Positions 1 to 8,787 of a stretch of DNA of 64,000 nucleotides are shown here, piece by piece. The notes beneath the pieces were generated by a model, which made no database searches, was not told where the DNA came from, and saw only the letters and a program-made list of their open reading frames with translations. Position 1 is the first letter of the stretch. Each line of letters begins with the position of its first letter. Position numbers and translations under genes: made by a program. This stretch comes from Mycobacterium sp. OAS707. GTDB taxonomy: Bacteria > Actinomycetota > Actinomycetes > Mycobacteriales > Mycobacteriaceae. The stretch lies in contig NZ_JADBDS010000005.1 in the NCBI RefSeq assembly GCF_014873705.1, forward strand, positions 496,001 through 560,000, read 5' to 3'.

Positions 1-2
1 CG

Positions 3-1202
3 CTGACTGATGACCTGGCTGAGGCAGAGGGGTCCGGGGCGGCCGGGTCGCAGGGCGTCATCGAGGTGCCCCGGGTGGCCGGCCGCAGGTCAACCGATGA
101 CGAACGCCGCACGCTGAGGCTGGCCGAGGCGAAATGGATCACGGCCGACATGGCTTACCGGCGTTCGGACCTGGTGGCGGTCGGGGGATTCGACGAGCGC
201 TTCCCCAGAGCCTACCGGGAAGACTCGGACCTGGCACTACGGATCACGCTGTCCGGCGGCAGCATTGTCGGGGGCAAGCGCCGCTGCAGCCACCCCGTTG
301 CCCCGGCGACGCTGATGAGTAGTGTGCGCGCGCAGATCGGCAACCGGGACAACGCGCTCATGCGCCGCAAGCACGGTAGGGCATGGCGTGCGGCCATCGG
401 CGAAGGCCGCGGGCGGCTTCCCTTGCACGCACTGACATGCGCAGCGGCCGTTGCCGCCGTGTTGGCGGCCTGCGCCGGTCGGTGGCGTTTGGCCAGGGTG
501 TGTGCCGAAGGGTGGGCCGCGCTGACCGCCGAGTTTGCGGGGCGCCGGTTCTGGGCGGGCCCACATACACCCACCGAGGCCGCTCGAATGCTGTTGACCA
601 GCATCCTGATTCCGCCGGCCGCGGTCATGCACCGGATCCGAGGGGAGTGGACGTTCCGATCGGCGCGCGGTGACCCGCCCCTGGCCGTGTTGTTGGACCG
701 CGACGACACGATCATCGAGGACAGGCCGTATCTCAACGATCCCGCCGGGGTGCAACCGGTGCCCGGAGCGCTTGACGCGTTGGACCGGTTGCGTGACCGC
801 GGATTGCTCCTAGCCGTTGTCACCAACCAATCAGGGGTGGCGAAGGGACTCATCACACCGGATGAACTGAAGGAGGTCAACGCGAAAGTCGATGCGATGC
901 TGGGCCCGTTTCACTCCTGGCAGGTATGCATACATGGCGACGATGACGGCTGCCGATGCCGAAAGCCTGCGCCGGGAATGGTGGAGGCCGCCGCCGAGGC
1001 CCTCGGTGTTGACCCGGCCCGCTGCGTGATGATCGGTGACACGGGCGGCGACGTCGAGGCCGCACTGTCGGCACGCGCGGACGTGGTGCTGGTACCTACC
1101 GAGCGGACCCGGCGTCAGGAGATCAGCGAGGCCAGGGACCGCGCCAGGGTGGCCGCCACGCTGGAGGATGCGGTGTCGCTCGTGCTGAAGGACTGCCGGT
1201 GA
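3..1202 (+). CDS. GT2 glycosyltransferase fused to GmhB-like HAD phosphatase (5' partial)
   Basis: The frame is open to the left edge, so the N-terminal part of the GT2 domain lies outside the window. What remains starts with the end of a family 2 glycosyltransferase (GGFDERFPRAYREDSDLALR, the acidic motif near the GT2 active site, about nt 186-245), then a hydrophobic stretch near nt 425-480. From about nt 680 comes a HAD-IIIA phosphatase with DRDDT (nt 696-710; the family usually has DxDGT), TNQSG, a Cys/His metal loop (CIHGDDDGCRCRKP) and GDTGGD. The phosphatase resembles GmhB, which removes the 7-phosphate of heptose 1,7-bisphosphate. It heads an overlapping operon with gmhA and hldE, which supports a heptose role. 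The stop overlaps the next GTG start. Confidence 0.85.
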   Translation: MTDDLAEAEGSGAAGSQGVIEVPRVAGRRSTDDERRTLRLAEAKWITADMAYRRSDLVAVGGFDERFPRAYREDSDLALRITLSGGSIVGGKRRCSHPVAPATLMSSVRAQIGNRDNALMRRKHGRAWRAAIGEGRGRLPLHALTCAAAVAAVLAACAGRWRLARVCAEGWAALTAEFAGRRFWAGPHTPTEAARMLLTSILIPPAAVMHRIRGEWTFRSARGDPPLAVLLDRDDTIIEDRPYLNDPAGVQPVPGALDALDRLRDRGLLLAVVTNQSGVAKGLITPDELKEVNAKVDAMLGPFHSWQVCIHGDDDGCRCRKPAPGMVEAAAEALGVDPARCVMIGDTGGDVEAALSARADVVLVPTERTRRQEISEARDRARVAATLEDAVSLVLKDCR

Positions 1203-2221
1203 ATCGCGCACTGGTGGCCAGGCTCGACAGCGCCGGTGACGTTCTGATCACTGGTCCCGCGGTGCGAGCGGTCGCGTCGTCACACGACGGTGTGACTTTT
1301 CTGGCCGGGCCGCGCGGGCGCGCCGCGGCAGAGCTGCTACCCGCGGTCGACGAGATCATCGAATGGCAGGCGCCCTGGGTCGATTTCGATTCCGCGGAAC
1401 TCACAGCGACACACGTCGAGTCGCTGATCAAGCAGTTGCGCGACGTCGCGCCGAAGCGGGTGTACATCTTCACGTCGTTTCATCAGTCGCCGCTGCCGCT
1501 GGCGCTGATCTGCCGGATGGCGGACGTGCCGTGGGTCGGCGCGATCTGCGAGGACTACCCGGGGACCCTGCTGGATCTGCGGCACCACGTGGAGGCCGGG
1601 ATACCCGAACCGTTGCGTGCGCTTTCGCTGGCCCGCGCTGCCGGCTGCGAGCTGCCGTGGGGCGACGACGGAATGCTGGCCGTGCGCGAACTCCCGCCGC
1701 TGCCATTCGACGTCTCCGAAACCATCGGTGGTGCACCGTTTGTCGTGTTCCACCCCGGAACTGCGGTGCCTGCGCGCAGACCGACTGCGACACGCAGCGC
1801 GCAGATGGTGGCCGCGCTCGCCGCGGCCGGCCACCGCGTTGTCGTCACCGGTGCTGAATCCGAGCGCGAACTGACCGCCGCGGTCGCGGGAGCGGGCGGG
1901 ATCGACCTGGGCGGTCAGACCACATTCGCAACCCTCGCAGCGGTCTTCGCGGCGGCCGATGTCGTCGTCGCGCCGAACACCGGACCCGCACATCTGGCCG
2001 CCGCGGTACGTGCGCCCGTGGTGTCGCTTTTCGCGCCCGTCGTGCCGGCGTCGCAGTGGAGCCCATACGGCAACGACGTCATCCGGCTCGGAGACCAGGA
2101 TGCCCCTTGCCGGGCGTCCCGTGCCCGCAGCTGTCCGGTGCTCGGCCACCCCTGCCTGGACGGCATCGCCGACGCGGAGTTGCTTGCAGCAGTCGATGAA
2201 TTGAGAGGCAATCATGATTGA
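1199..2221 (+). CDS. GT9 heptosyltransferase-like glycosyltransferase
   Basis: This 340-residue protein starts at a GTG overlapping the upstream stop (GTGA). It has the GT9/heptosyltransferase layout: an N-terminal Rossmann-like half (ARLDSAGDVLITGPAVRAV) and a C-terminal half with the signature APNTGPAHLAAAV and SLFAPVVPASQW. GT9 enzymes transfer heptose from ADP-heptose in Gram-negative LPS core synthesis; here the acceptor is unknown. Its position between a GmhB-like fusion and gmhA/hldE suggests that it uses the heptose made by this operon. The 3' end overlaps gmhA by 8 bases. The family call is firm and the sugar specificity is inferred. Confidence 0.87.
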   Translation: MNRALVARLDSAGDVLITGPAVRAVASSHDGVTFLAGPRGRAAAELLPAVDEIIEWQAPWVDFDSAELTATHVESLIKQLRDVAPKRVYIFTSFHQSPLPLALICRMADVPWVGAICEDYPGTLLDLRHHVEAGIPEPLRALSLARAAGCELPWGDDGMLAVRELPPLPFDVSETIGGAPFVVFHPGTAVPARRPTATRSAQMVAALAAAGHRVVVTGAESERELTAAVAGAGGIDLGGQTTFATLAAVFAAADVVVAPNTGPAHLAAAVRAPVVSLFAPVVPASQWSPYGNDVIRLGDQDAPCRASRARSCPVLGHPCLDGIADAELLAAVDELRGNHD

Positions 2222-2783
2222 AACCCACATCGCCGCGCTGGCTGACGCGGTAGATCACATCGGTGTCGAAGCACCTCGCCTGCAATCGTGGGGCGCGCAC
2301 TTGGCCGAGGTGCTGACCACGGGCGGGCGGCTACTGGCCTGCGGTAACGGCGGCAGCGCCGCGGAGGCGCAGCATCTCACCGCTGAATTAGTCGGCCGCT
2401 TCCGCGACGAACGAATGCCGTTGTCGGCCATCTCATTACACGCCGACACGTCCGCGCTCACCGCGATCGCCAACGACTACGGCGGCGACGAGATCTTCGC
2501 CAGAGGGGTGCGCGCCCACGGTCGACCGGGAGACGTCCTGGTGGCGCTGTCCACCAGTGGCACCAGTCCCAACGTGCTGTGTGCGGTCAAGGCCGCCCGC
2601 GAAACAGGTTTGCTCACCTGGGCGATGTCCGGGCCTGCGCCCAACCCCTTGGCAGCCATGTGCGACGACGCGATCTGCGTGGACGCGCCGACTACCGCAA
2701 CCGTCCAGGAGATTCATCTCCTTCTCGTGCATGTGTTGTGCATCGCGGTCGATGACGTGCTGGTTGGAGCGGGCCGTGTCTGA
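2214..2783 (+). CDS. gmhA: Phosphoheptose isomerase (SIS domain)
   Basis: This 189-residue SIS-domain protein has the expected GmhA length. It would convert sedoheptulose 7-phosphate to D-glycero-D-manno-heptose 7-phosphate in the cytoplasm, the first committed step of heptose activation. Visible motifs are ACGNGGSAAEAQHLTAELVG near residue 42, the STSGTSPN phosphate-binding loop near residue 105 and a C-terminal EIHLLLVHVL helix typical of the family. The ATG follows a GAGAGG ribosome site by 6 bases and overlaps the GT9 stop. The end overlaps hldE by 8 bases, so translation is probably coupled. Confidence 0.92.
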   Translation: MIETHIAALADAVDHIGVEAPRLQSWGAHLAEVLTTGGRLLACGNGGSAAEAQHLTAELVGRFRDERMPLSAISLHADTSALTAIANDYGGDEIFARGVRAHGRPGDVLVALSTSGTSPNVLCAVKAARETGLLTWAMSGPAPNPLAAMCDDAICVDAPTTATVQEIHLLLVHVLCIAVDDVLVGAGRV

Positions 2784-4128
2784 GCCGCTGGTCATCGTCG
2801 GCGATTCGATGCTCGACGTCGATATCGAAGGCGATGCAACCCGGCTCAGCCCGGAGGCGCCGGTGGCGGTCGTCGACACAAAACGGATGTGGCGCCGCCC
2901 AGGCGGCGCGGGCTTGGCGGCGGTACTCGCGGCACGCCTCGAATCCGACGTGAAACTGATCACCGCGCTGGCAGACGACGCCGACGGGCGAGCACTGACA
3001 GACCTTCTCACCTCGGCGGGTGTCGACGTGGTTGGGCTGTCGTCGTCCGGTAACACCTTGTGCAAGACCAGAATTCGAGCCGCAGGCCAGTCGATGCTGC
3101 GATTGGACCGCGGTGACGGGACGGCGGCGCATGGGCCACTGCCCGACCGGGCGGCCGCGCTGCTGCGCCGGGCAAAGGCGATCTGCGTAGCCGATTACGG
3201 GAACGGCGTCACCGCCCATCCAGGCATCCGGGAACAGCTGGAAGCAGCGGCGAAGCGGGTACCGGTGGTGTGGGACCCGCATCCCCGCGGCACCGCTCCC
3301 GTCGCCGGCTGCTGGTTGGTCACTCCGAATGAAGCCGAAGCCGAAGGGCATTCGGCCGAATCGCTTCGCAGCCAATGGGATGCCCGAGCCGTGTGCGTCA
3401 CGTTGGGAGGAAGGGGAGCGGTGCTTGCCACGGCCGAAGGCAATACGAACATCCCGGTGCCATCGTGGCCTGCAGGCGGCCGAGGAGACACCTGCGGTGC
3501 AGGAGACCGGTTCGCGGTGGCCGCCACGATAGCGCTGTGTGCGGACGCGGATGCGAATGCGGCGGTCACCTCGGCAGTCACCGCGGCCAGTCGCTTTGTC
3601 GCCGCCGGCGGCGCCACTTCAGTCTCCACTGCTGCGACCCTCGAAACCCCGCAACCTGCAGAGGAATTCGACGCCATCACCGGCGACATCGTGACCGTAC
3701 GTGACCGGCTGCGCAGTCGGGGCGGCACGCTGGTCGCGACTGGAGGCTGCTTCGATCTGCTGCACACCGGCCACGTGCGACTGCTACGCCAAGCCCGCCA
3801 GCTCGGTGACGCGCTTGTGGTGCTGCTTAACTCCGACTCCTCGGTGCGTGCATTGAAAGGTCCTCGGCGCCCGGTGATGCGCGCCGAGGACAGGGCGCGG
3901 GTGTTGTCCGCGCTGGCGTGCGTCGACGCTGTGGTCATCTTCGACGAGAGCTCGCCGGAACGGGCCTTGGAGCAGCTACAGCCCGACGTGTGGGTCAAGG
4001 GCGGTGACTACACCGAGGCGCAGCTGCCCGAAGCCGCGGTCGTACGTGCTAATGGCGGCGAGGTAGTGCTTCTGCCGACCGTCGCTGGTTACTCGTCGTC
4101 GAACCTGATCACCGCCGCGCGATCGTAG
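2776..4128 (+). CDS. hldE: Bifunctional heptose 7-phosphate kinase / heptose 1-phosphate adenylyltransferase
   Basis: Starting at the GTG inside the 3' end of gmhA (a longer upstream frame only shadows gmhA), the protein is 450 residues, close to E. coli HldE. The N-terminal PfkB-type kinase domain (residues 1-300) carries VGDSMLDVD, the GGAG substrate loop and the catalytic GAGD near residue 240. The C-terminal nucleotidyltransferase domain (from about 315) has TGGCFDLLHTGH with the HxGH motif near residue 329, then VKGGDYT. It would phosphorylate heptose 7-phosphate at C1 and, after a GmhB step, make ADP-heptose. An ADP-linked route is notable because the better known mycobacterial heptose genes (gmhA/gmhB/hddA) point to GDP-heptose. 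Confidence 0.9.
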   Translation: MSEPLVIVGDSMLDVDIEGDATRLSPEAPVAVVDTKRMWRRPGGAGLAAVLAARLESDVKLITALADDADGRALTDLLTSAGVDVVGLSSSGNTLCKTRIRAAGQSMLRLDRGDGTAAHGPLPDRAAALLRRAKAICVADYGNGVTAHPGIREQLEAAAKRVPVVWDPHPRGTAPVAGCWLVTPNEAEAEGHSAESLRSQWDARAVCVTLGGRGAVLATAEGNTNIPVPSWPAGGRGDTCGAGDRFAVAATIALCADADANAAVTSAVTAASRFVAAGGATSVSTAATLETPQPAEEFDAITGDIVTVRDRLRSRGGTLVATGGCFDLLHTGHVRLLRQARQLGDALVVLLNSDSSVRALKGPRRPVMRAEDRARVLSALACVDAVVIFDESSPERALEQLQPDVWVKGGDYTEAQLPEAAVVRANGGEVVLLPTVAGYSSSNLITAARS

Positions 4129-4147
4129 TGAAAGAGAGGAGCTACAA

Positions 4148-4834
4148 ATGGGATTGGGAAACATCATCATCACAGGGGGAGCATCGGGGCTCGGAGCAGC
4201 CACGGTCGACGCCGTCACCAAACACGGTGGCACCCCGCTGGTGATCGACCGAAAGACCCCACCCGCTGATGTGGCCTTTGCACAGGCCGACCTGGCCGAC
4301 ACCGACGCCGTCGACGCCGCGGTGCGTACGCTGGCCGATCGCGTCGATGGACAGATACACGGCTTGTTCACCGCTGCCGGCATCGACTCGTGTGGAAAGC
4401 TCGGCGACGTCCCCGCTAAGGATTGGGAGCGGGTCATCCACGTCAACCTGCTGGGCACTGCGGCCGTGGTGCGGTCGGCGCTGCCGTACCTGAAGAACGC
4501 GGGGGGCAGGATAGTCACCTGCGCATCGACGTTGGGTATCAAGGCGGTGAGCGACGCGACCGCCTACTGCGCCTCCAAGTTCGGCGTCGTCGGCTTCTCC
4601 CGGGCACTGGCCGCCGAACTGGCCGGCGAGGTCGGCGTGACGACGCTGATCCCCGGCGGCATGTACACACCCTTCTTCGACGGTCGCGACGAACAATACA
4701 AGCCACCGCCCGACGCGAAGCTCAACAAGCCCGAAGACGTCGCCGAAACGGTGGTGTTCGCACTGTCTCAACCCGCGGGCTGCGAGGTGCGGGAGATGGT
4801 GGTGTGCGCCTCGACGGAGTCCTCGTGGCCGTAA
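4148..4834 (+). CDS. Classical short-chain dehydrogenase/reductase
   Basis: This 228-residue classical SDR has the dinucleotide-binding motif TGGASGLG near residue 10 and the catalytic YCASK near residue 140, preceded by the serine-bearing strand (TCASTLG). A strong ribosome site (AGAGGAG) precedes the ATG. It is much shorter than HldD, the extended SDR that epimerises ADP-heptose at C6, so it is not an obvious HldD. The operon position suggests oxidation/reduction or epimerisation of a nucleotide sugar, but the substrate is unknown. It overlaps the next gene by 10 bases. Confidence 0.88.
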   Translation: MGLGNIIITGGASGLGAATVDAVTKHGGTPLVIDRKTPPADVAFAQADLADTDAVDAAVRTLADRVDGQIHGLFTAAGIDSCGKLGDVPAKDWERVIHVNLLGTAAVVRSALPYLKNAGGRIVTCASTLGIKAVSDATAYCASKFGVVGFSRALAAELAGEVGVTTLIPGGMYTPFFDGRDEQYKPPPDAKLNKPEDVAETVVFALSQPAGCEVREMVVCASTESSWP

Positions 4835-5772
4835 CCAGCTCGCCGCAGTCGATTCTGGTGCTGCGCGCGCTGGGCCTGGGCGACCTGCTGACAGGCATAC
4901 CCGCGCTGCGCGGCATCCGCCGGGCCTACCCGGACGCCCGCATCGTGCTCGCGACGCCCGAGCACTTTCGCCAGCTCGCAACGCTCTCAGGCGCTGTCGA
5001 TGACGTCCAGCCCACCGCGGGACTCGGCGAGCTGAACCCATGGCGCGAACCGCCGAATCTTGCGGTGAACCTGCACGGCAGTGGGCCGCAAAGCATCGCC
5101 GACCTTGTCGCGGTGCGGCCGCAGTCCCTGCTGACTCATCGGCATCAGGCCCATCCCGAACTGGCGGGTCCGCCATGGCGACCCGAGCTCCACGAAGTCG
5201 ACCGCTGGTGCCACCTGCTCGAGTGGGGCGGAATCCCGTGCAAGCCAGAGGAACTCAGTATTCCCCGGCCGCCCGGTTACCCCGACCGCTCCGGGGTGGT
5301 GGTGATCCACCCCGGAGCCGCCTATCCGGCCCGGCGGTGGCCGCCGCAGCGATTCGCCGCAGTAGCCGCAGCATTGTCCGCCGCGGGCCACGAGGTCGTC
5401 GTCACAGGGGACGCCACGGAGGTGGGGCTTGCTTGCGCGGTGGCAAGCGGCGCCGGCCTACCGCAATCCTCGGTGCTGGCAGGCCGTCTTGGGCTACTCG
5501 AATTGGTCGCCCTGGTCGCCGATTGTCGGCTCCTCATTTGCGGTGACACCGGTGTCGGGCACATCGCCACCGCGACCGGCACACCGTCGGTGCTGCTGTT
5601 CGGCCCGACCCCGCCGATCCGCTGGGGCCCGCGTGGATCCGGCCCCCACGTCACATTGTGGGCAGGCGACAAAGGCGATCCGCACGGCGACCGTCCGCAC
5701 AGCGGGCTGCTGCTGATCACCGTGCCGCGGGTGCTGCAGGCCACCGAGAACTTGTTGCGGGATTGCGCATGA
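4825..5772 (+). CDS. Second GT9 heptosyltransferase-like glycosyltransferase
   Basis: The best start is the GTG inside the 3' end of the SDR gene, giving 315 residues beginning just before SPQSILVLRALGLGDLLTG, a standard GT9 N-terminus. The C-terminal half holds the GT9 signature CGDTGVGHIATATGTPSVLLFGPTPP. It is only distantly similar to the first GT9 of this operon, so the two probably add successive residues rather than being recent duplicates. An ATGA overlap joins it to the following dehydrogenase. Family assignment is firm; donor and acceptor are inferred. Confidence 0.87.
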   Translation: MAVTSSPQSILVLRALGLGDLLTGIPALRGIRRAYPDARIVLATPEHFRQLATLSGAVDDVQPTAGLGELNPWREPPNLAVNLHGSGPQSIADLVAVRPQSLLTHRHQAHPELAGPPWRPELHEVDRWCHLLEWGGIPCKPEELSIPRPPGYPDRSGVVVIHPGAAYPARRWPPQRFAAVAAALSAAGHEVVVTGDATEVGLACAVASGAGLPQSSVLAGRLGLLELVALVADCRLLICGDTGVGHIATATGTPSVLLFGPTPPIRWGPRGSGPHVTLWAGDKGDPHGDRPHSGLLLITVPRVLQATENLLRDCA

Positions 5773-7067
5773 GTGCCATTCGGACAGCAGTGGTCGGCGC
5801 CGGCTACGTCGGCCTCACCACGGCCGTGTGCCTGGCCGAGCGTGGGCACCACACCGTCTGCGTTGACATTGACGCCGCACGCGTCGCGCAGTTGAGCCAC
5901 GGCGTCGCGCTCATCGACGAGCCGGGGCTCTCGCTGTTGCTGCGCGAGGGTCTTGATCGGGAGACGCTGGCATTCTGTTGCGACTACGAAGGTTTGGCCG
6001 ATCGCGACGTGGTGTTCATCTGCGTGCCGACGCCGAGCGCGCCCGACGGTGCCGCCGACCTGCGGGCCGTGGACAACGTCGTGCACCGACTGGCGCCGGT
6101 CCTGCGGCCAGGTGCTGTCCTCGCGGTCAAGTCAACGGTCCCCGTCGGCACCACGCGCCACATCGCTGACCGATTGCGGCCCATGGGAATTCGAGTCGTG
6201 TCCAATCCCGAGTTCCTGCGTGAGGGGCATGCCATCTACGACTTCCGTCATCCCGACCGCGTCATCATCGGTGGCGACGACGACGCGGCCTGCGACCTGG
6301 TGGCTGAGGTCTACGGCGCAGGCGCGACGGCGCTGAGGATGACCGCGGAGAGCGCCGAGTTGGCGAAGTACGCCAGCAATGGGTTTCTGGCGGTGAAGAT
6401 CTCGTACGCCAACTCGCTGGCGCGGCTGTGCGCACGAGTGGGTGCCAGCATCGCCGAGGTCACCCGCTGCATGGGCGCCGACGTGCGCATCGGGCAGCAT
6501 TTTCTGCGACCGGGCCCGGGCTGGGGCGGTTCGTGTCTACCCAAGGACACCGCTGCGCTGCTGCACACCGGACGCGTCAATGATGTCGCGCTACCCGAGG
6601 TGGAGGCCGCACGCGTCACCAACGCCGCGCAACCGGGCCGGGTCACGGCCGCGTTGACCGCGACAATCGGCACGCCGTTGAACCAGACCCGGGTCACTGC
6701 GCTGGGCTTGACGTTCAAGGCGGGGATCAGCGACGTGCGTGATTCACCGGCATTGACTGTCTGCGCGAAATTGGCAGACTCCGGTGCGCAGGTAACGGGC
6801 TACGACCCCCGACTGGCCTCGATCGACCACACGCAGCTGCGCCGCTTCGCCATCGTCGCGGTCGACGACCCATATCTGGCGGCCAAGGACGCCGACGCGA
6901 TCGTGGTACTGACCGAATGGCCGGAATTCCGCGACCTGAACTGGCCGCGCATCGCCGAGCAGGCACCCGGGGCGGTCGTCATCGACACCCGCAACCTGCT
7001 CGACGCCGACACCATCCGCGACGCCGGACTGAGGTATCTGGGAAACGGAGTCCCTTCCGGCTTCTGA
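5769..7067 (+). CDS. UDP-glucose/GDP-mannose dehydrogenase family protein
   Basis: This 432-residue protein would oxidise a nucleotide hexose to the uronic acid with two NAD+. Motifs in order: GAGYVGLTTAVCLAE at the N-terminus, ICVPTPS, STVPVGTT, NPEFLREGHAI, ASNGFLAVKISYAN and the catalytic-cysteine motif GWGGSCLPKD in the middle domain, then the C-terminal LTFKAGISDVRDSPA. The ATG overlaps the GT9 stop (ATGA); the longer frame upstream is a shadow of the GT9 gene. UDP-glucose is the most likely substrate, though GDP-mannose cannot be excluded. It ends the operon and implies that the final glycan carries an acidic sugar as well as heptose. Confidence 0.9.
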   Translation: MSAIRTAVVGAGYVGLTTAVCLAERGHHTVCVDIDAARVAQLSHGVALIDEPGLSLLLREGLDRETLAFCCDYEGLADRDVVFICVPTPSAPDGAADLRAVDNVVHRLAPVLRPGAVLAVKSTVPVGTTRHIADRLRPMGIRVVSNPEFLREGHAIYDFRHPDRVIIGGDDDAACDLVAEVYGAGATALRMTAESAELAKYASNGFLAVKISYANSLARLCARVGASIAEVTRCMGADVRIGQHFLRPGPGWGGSCLPKDTAALLHTGRVNDVALPEVEAARVTNAAQPGRVTAALTATIGTPLNQTRVTALGLTFKAGISDVRDSPALTVCAKLADSGAQVTGYDPRLASIDHTQLRRFAIVAVDDPYLAAKDADAIVVLTEWPEFRDLNWPRIAEQAPGAVVIDTRNLLDADTIRDAGLRYLGNGVPSGF

Positions 7068-7071
7068 GGGG

Positions 7072-7242
7072 CTAACCCTTGGCCACCTTGCGAATCCACC
7101 GCGCAGTGCTGCTTTCCAGGATGGCCTGCCGCTTCGCAGGAACCCTGGTGCGGTTGACCCGGCGGACACCCGCGGCAATGGTCAAGCCAGGCTCGTATCC
7201 CTCGACCACCAGCCGGATCGACGTACGACGACGATGCCGGCA
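7072..7242 (-). pseudogene. C-terminal remnant of an unidentified gene
   Basis: On the minus strand a reading frame of about 56 codons ends in a lysine-rich tail (ARWIRKVAKG, then stop). It has no good start and is closed by an in-frame stop just upstream. Its composition looks protein-like (for example SIRLVVEGYEPGLTIAAGV), so it may be the last piece of a deleted gene lying tail-to-tail with the dehydrogenase. The family is not recognised and this could be chance. Confidence 0.3.
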
Positions 7243-7307
7243 CTAGGTCAATGTCGGCTCTTTGGCACCGTGGGCGATCGCGGAACCGCAAGCGGCACAA
7301 TGACAAG

Positions 7308-8255
7308 GTGACGCTGCTACAGGTTGGAGAGCTGCAGCCGGCGCTTGCCTCGGTGTTATCCAGCGACTACAAGGCATTGCGGCTGCCAGACGGTCGGCAG
7401 CGTGCGGCGTTCCTCGCCGAACAGGGCCGGCACATCACCGTTGTCGTGGACGGCGGAACAACGCCCATCGACGCTGAACTGATGGGCGCGCTGCCCAACT
7501 TGGCCGCCATCGTGCACTATGGCGCCGGCTACGACACCGTTGACCTCGACGCCGCCCGCCGGTTGGGCATCGGCGTGAGCAACACCCCCGACGTGCTGAC
7601 TGATACCGTCGCCGACACCGCCGTTGGTCTGCTGTTGGCGACCGTGCGCCGGCTCTGCGACGCCGACAGGTACGTGCGTGCAGGTCGCTGGACTGGTGAC
7701 GATGCGTTCCCGCTCACAACCGACGTCAGCGGCTCCCGCGTCGGCATCCTCGGTTTGGGTCGCATCGGACGCGCCATCGCAGCACGGCTCAGCGCCTTCG
7801 ACTGTCACATCGTCTATCACAACCGCCACAAGATCCACGGCTGCGACTACCGCTACGCCGCCAGCCCACGAGAACTAGCCGACGCGGTGGACGTGCTGGT
7901 CGTGGCCACAACCGGCGGCACAAGTACCCAGCAGCTTGTGGACCGCACCGTGTTGGAAGCCCTGGGACCCCAGGGCTTTCTCATCAACATTGCTCGTGGA
8001 AGCGTCGTCGACCAGTCGGCGCTCATTGATCTGCTCCAGTCAGGACGGTTGGCCGGCGCAGGCCTCGACGTATTCGCCGATGAACCGAACGTGCCCCAAG
8101 CGCTGACAGCCATGGACAATGTCGTGCTGCTTCCCCACATCGGAAGCGGAACAAAGCGCGCCCGAGAAGCAATGAGCGAGCTGGTGTTACGCAACGTGAA
8201 CCAATTCCTCACTGACGGGACACTTGCCACACCGGTCATCGAAGTGGCCAAGTAA
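7308..8255 (+). CDS. D-2-hydroxyacid dehydrogenase (NAD-dependent)
   Basis: This protein of the D-isomer-specific 2-hydroxyacid dehydrogenase family is 315 residues from the chosen GTG; an earlier in-frame start would add an unrelated basic stretch. It shows VHYGAGYDTVDLDAA, the nucleotide-binding GILGLGRIGRAIA near residue 145, the NIARGSVVDQ segment containing the substrate Arg, and the catalytic His in LLPHIGSGT near residue 280. It would interconvert a 2-keto acid and a D-2-hydroxy acid (glyoxylate or hydroxypyruvate reductases are the closest functional type). It stands alone, 240 bases after the heptose operon, so a shared role is not evident. Confidence 0.88.
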   Translation: MTLLQVGELQPALASVLSSDYKALRLPDGRQRAAFLAEQGRHITVVVDGGTTPIDAELMGALPNLAAIVHYGAGYDTVDLDAARRLGIGVSNTPDVLTDTVADTAVGLLLATVRRLCDADRYVRAGRWTGDDAFPLTTDVSGSRVGILGLGRIGRAIAARLSAFDCHIVYHNRHKIHGCDYRYAASPRELADAVDVLVVATTGGTSTQQLVDRTVLEALGPQGFLINIARGSVVDQSALIDLLQSGRLAGAGLDVFADEPNVPQALTAMDNVVLLPHIGSGTKRAREAMSELVLRNVNQFLTDGTLATPVIEVAK

Positions 8256-8356
8256 CACCATGACGGTCAGCAACGCTGCCTTGACAAACCCGGCACCGAC
8301 ACATAAACCCGCACGATGACTTTCCGGCGTGATCTCGCTGAGAAGTGCCTCTGTCG

Positions 8357-8758
8357 TTACTGTCTCGCGTTTTGAATGCGTGCGAGCAGCTCGGTAACGA
8401 TGTGCGGCGTGTGTTCCCGCTGGCCACCCTGGGCAGCAGCGAACCGCATTGTGAATGGCTGTTCGGCCACCGCGCGTACAGAAGGATCGAAATCCAGCGC
8501 AATGAGATTGTCCCTCTCACACCATGATTCGAATGTCACGTGACGTTTTGTGCGAGCGAACCACCAGAAACCGCAATAATTCCGCTGACCCCGAAAGGGC
8601 CGAATGCATCGCTGCGGCGCGGTGCAATCAAACGCAATCGCACCCGCACTGGTCGCAGCAACGCAAGCCTCACCTGAACTCTGCGGGAGTCGATAAAACA
8701 CCGTGGCCGACTCGGCCGCAGTGCGCGCCCAGTGGTTAGCAGCTGCCGCAGCAGTCAC
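8357..8758 (-). pseudogene. TnsA-like transposase endonuclease remnant
   Basis: The 133-codon frame matches the start of actinobacterial TnsA-like endonucleases: RGQRNYCGFWWFARTKRHV followed by the conserved FESWCERDNLIALDFDPSV and an AQPF strand. TnsA cuts the 5' ends of Tn7-like elements. The frame stops shortly after the usual HAPDFF motif, which here reads HTPHIV, so the catalytic Asp is lost. The rest of the protein and the partner genes tnsB/tnsC are absent downstream. It is therefore a dead fragment. The two 22-bp repeats just upstream of its start fit the end of the same element. Confidence 0.7.
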
Positions 8759-8787
8759 AAAGTCAACCTAAGCACCACTTCGGCTAG

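Noticed and set aside
2557..2775. Upstream extension of hldE
   Set aside because: Lies within gmhA in another frame; the GTG at 2776 begins the conserved kinase N-terminus.
4148..4834. Calling the SDR an ADP-heptose 6-epimerase (HldD)
   Set aside because: At 228 residues it is a classical SDR; HldD is an extended SDR of about 310 residues.
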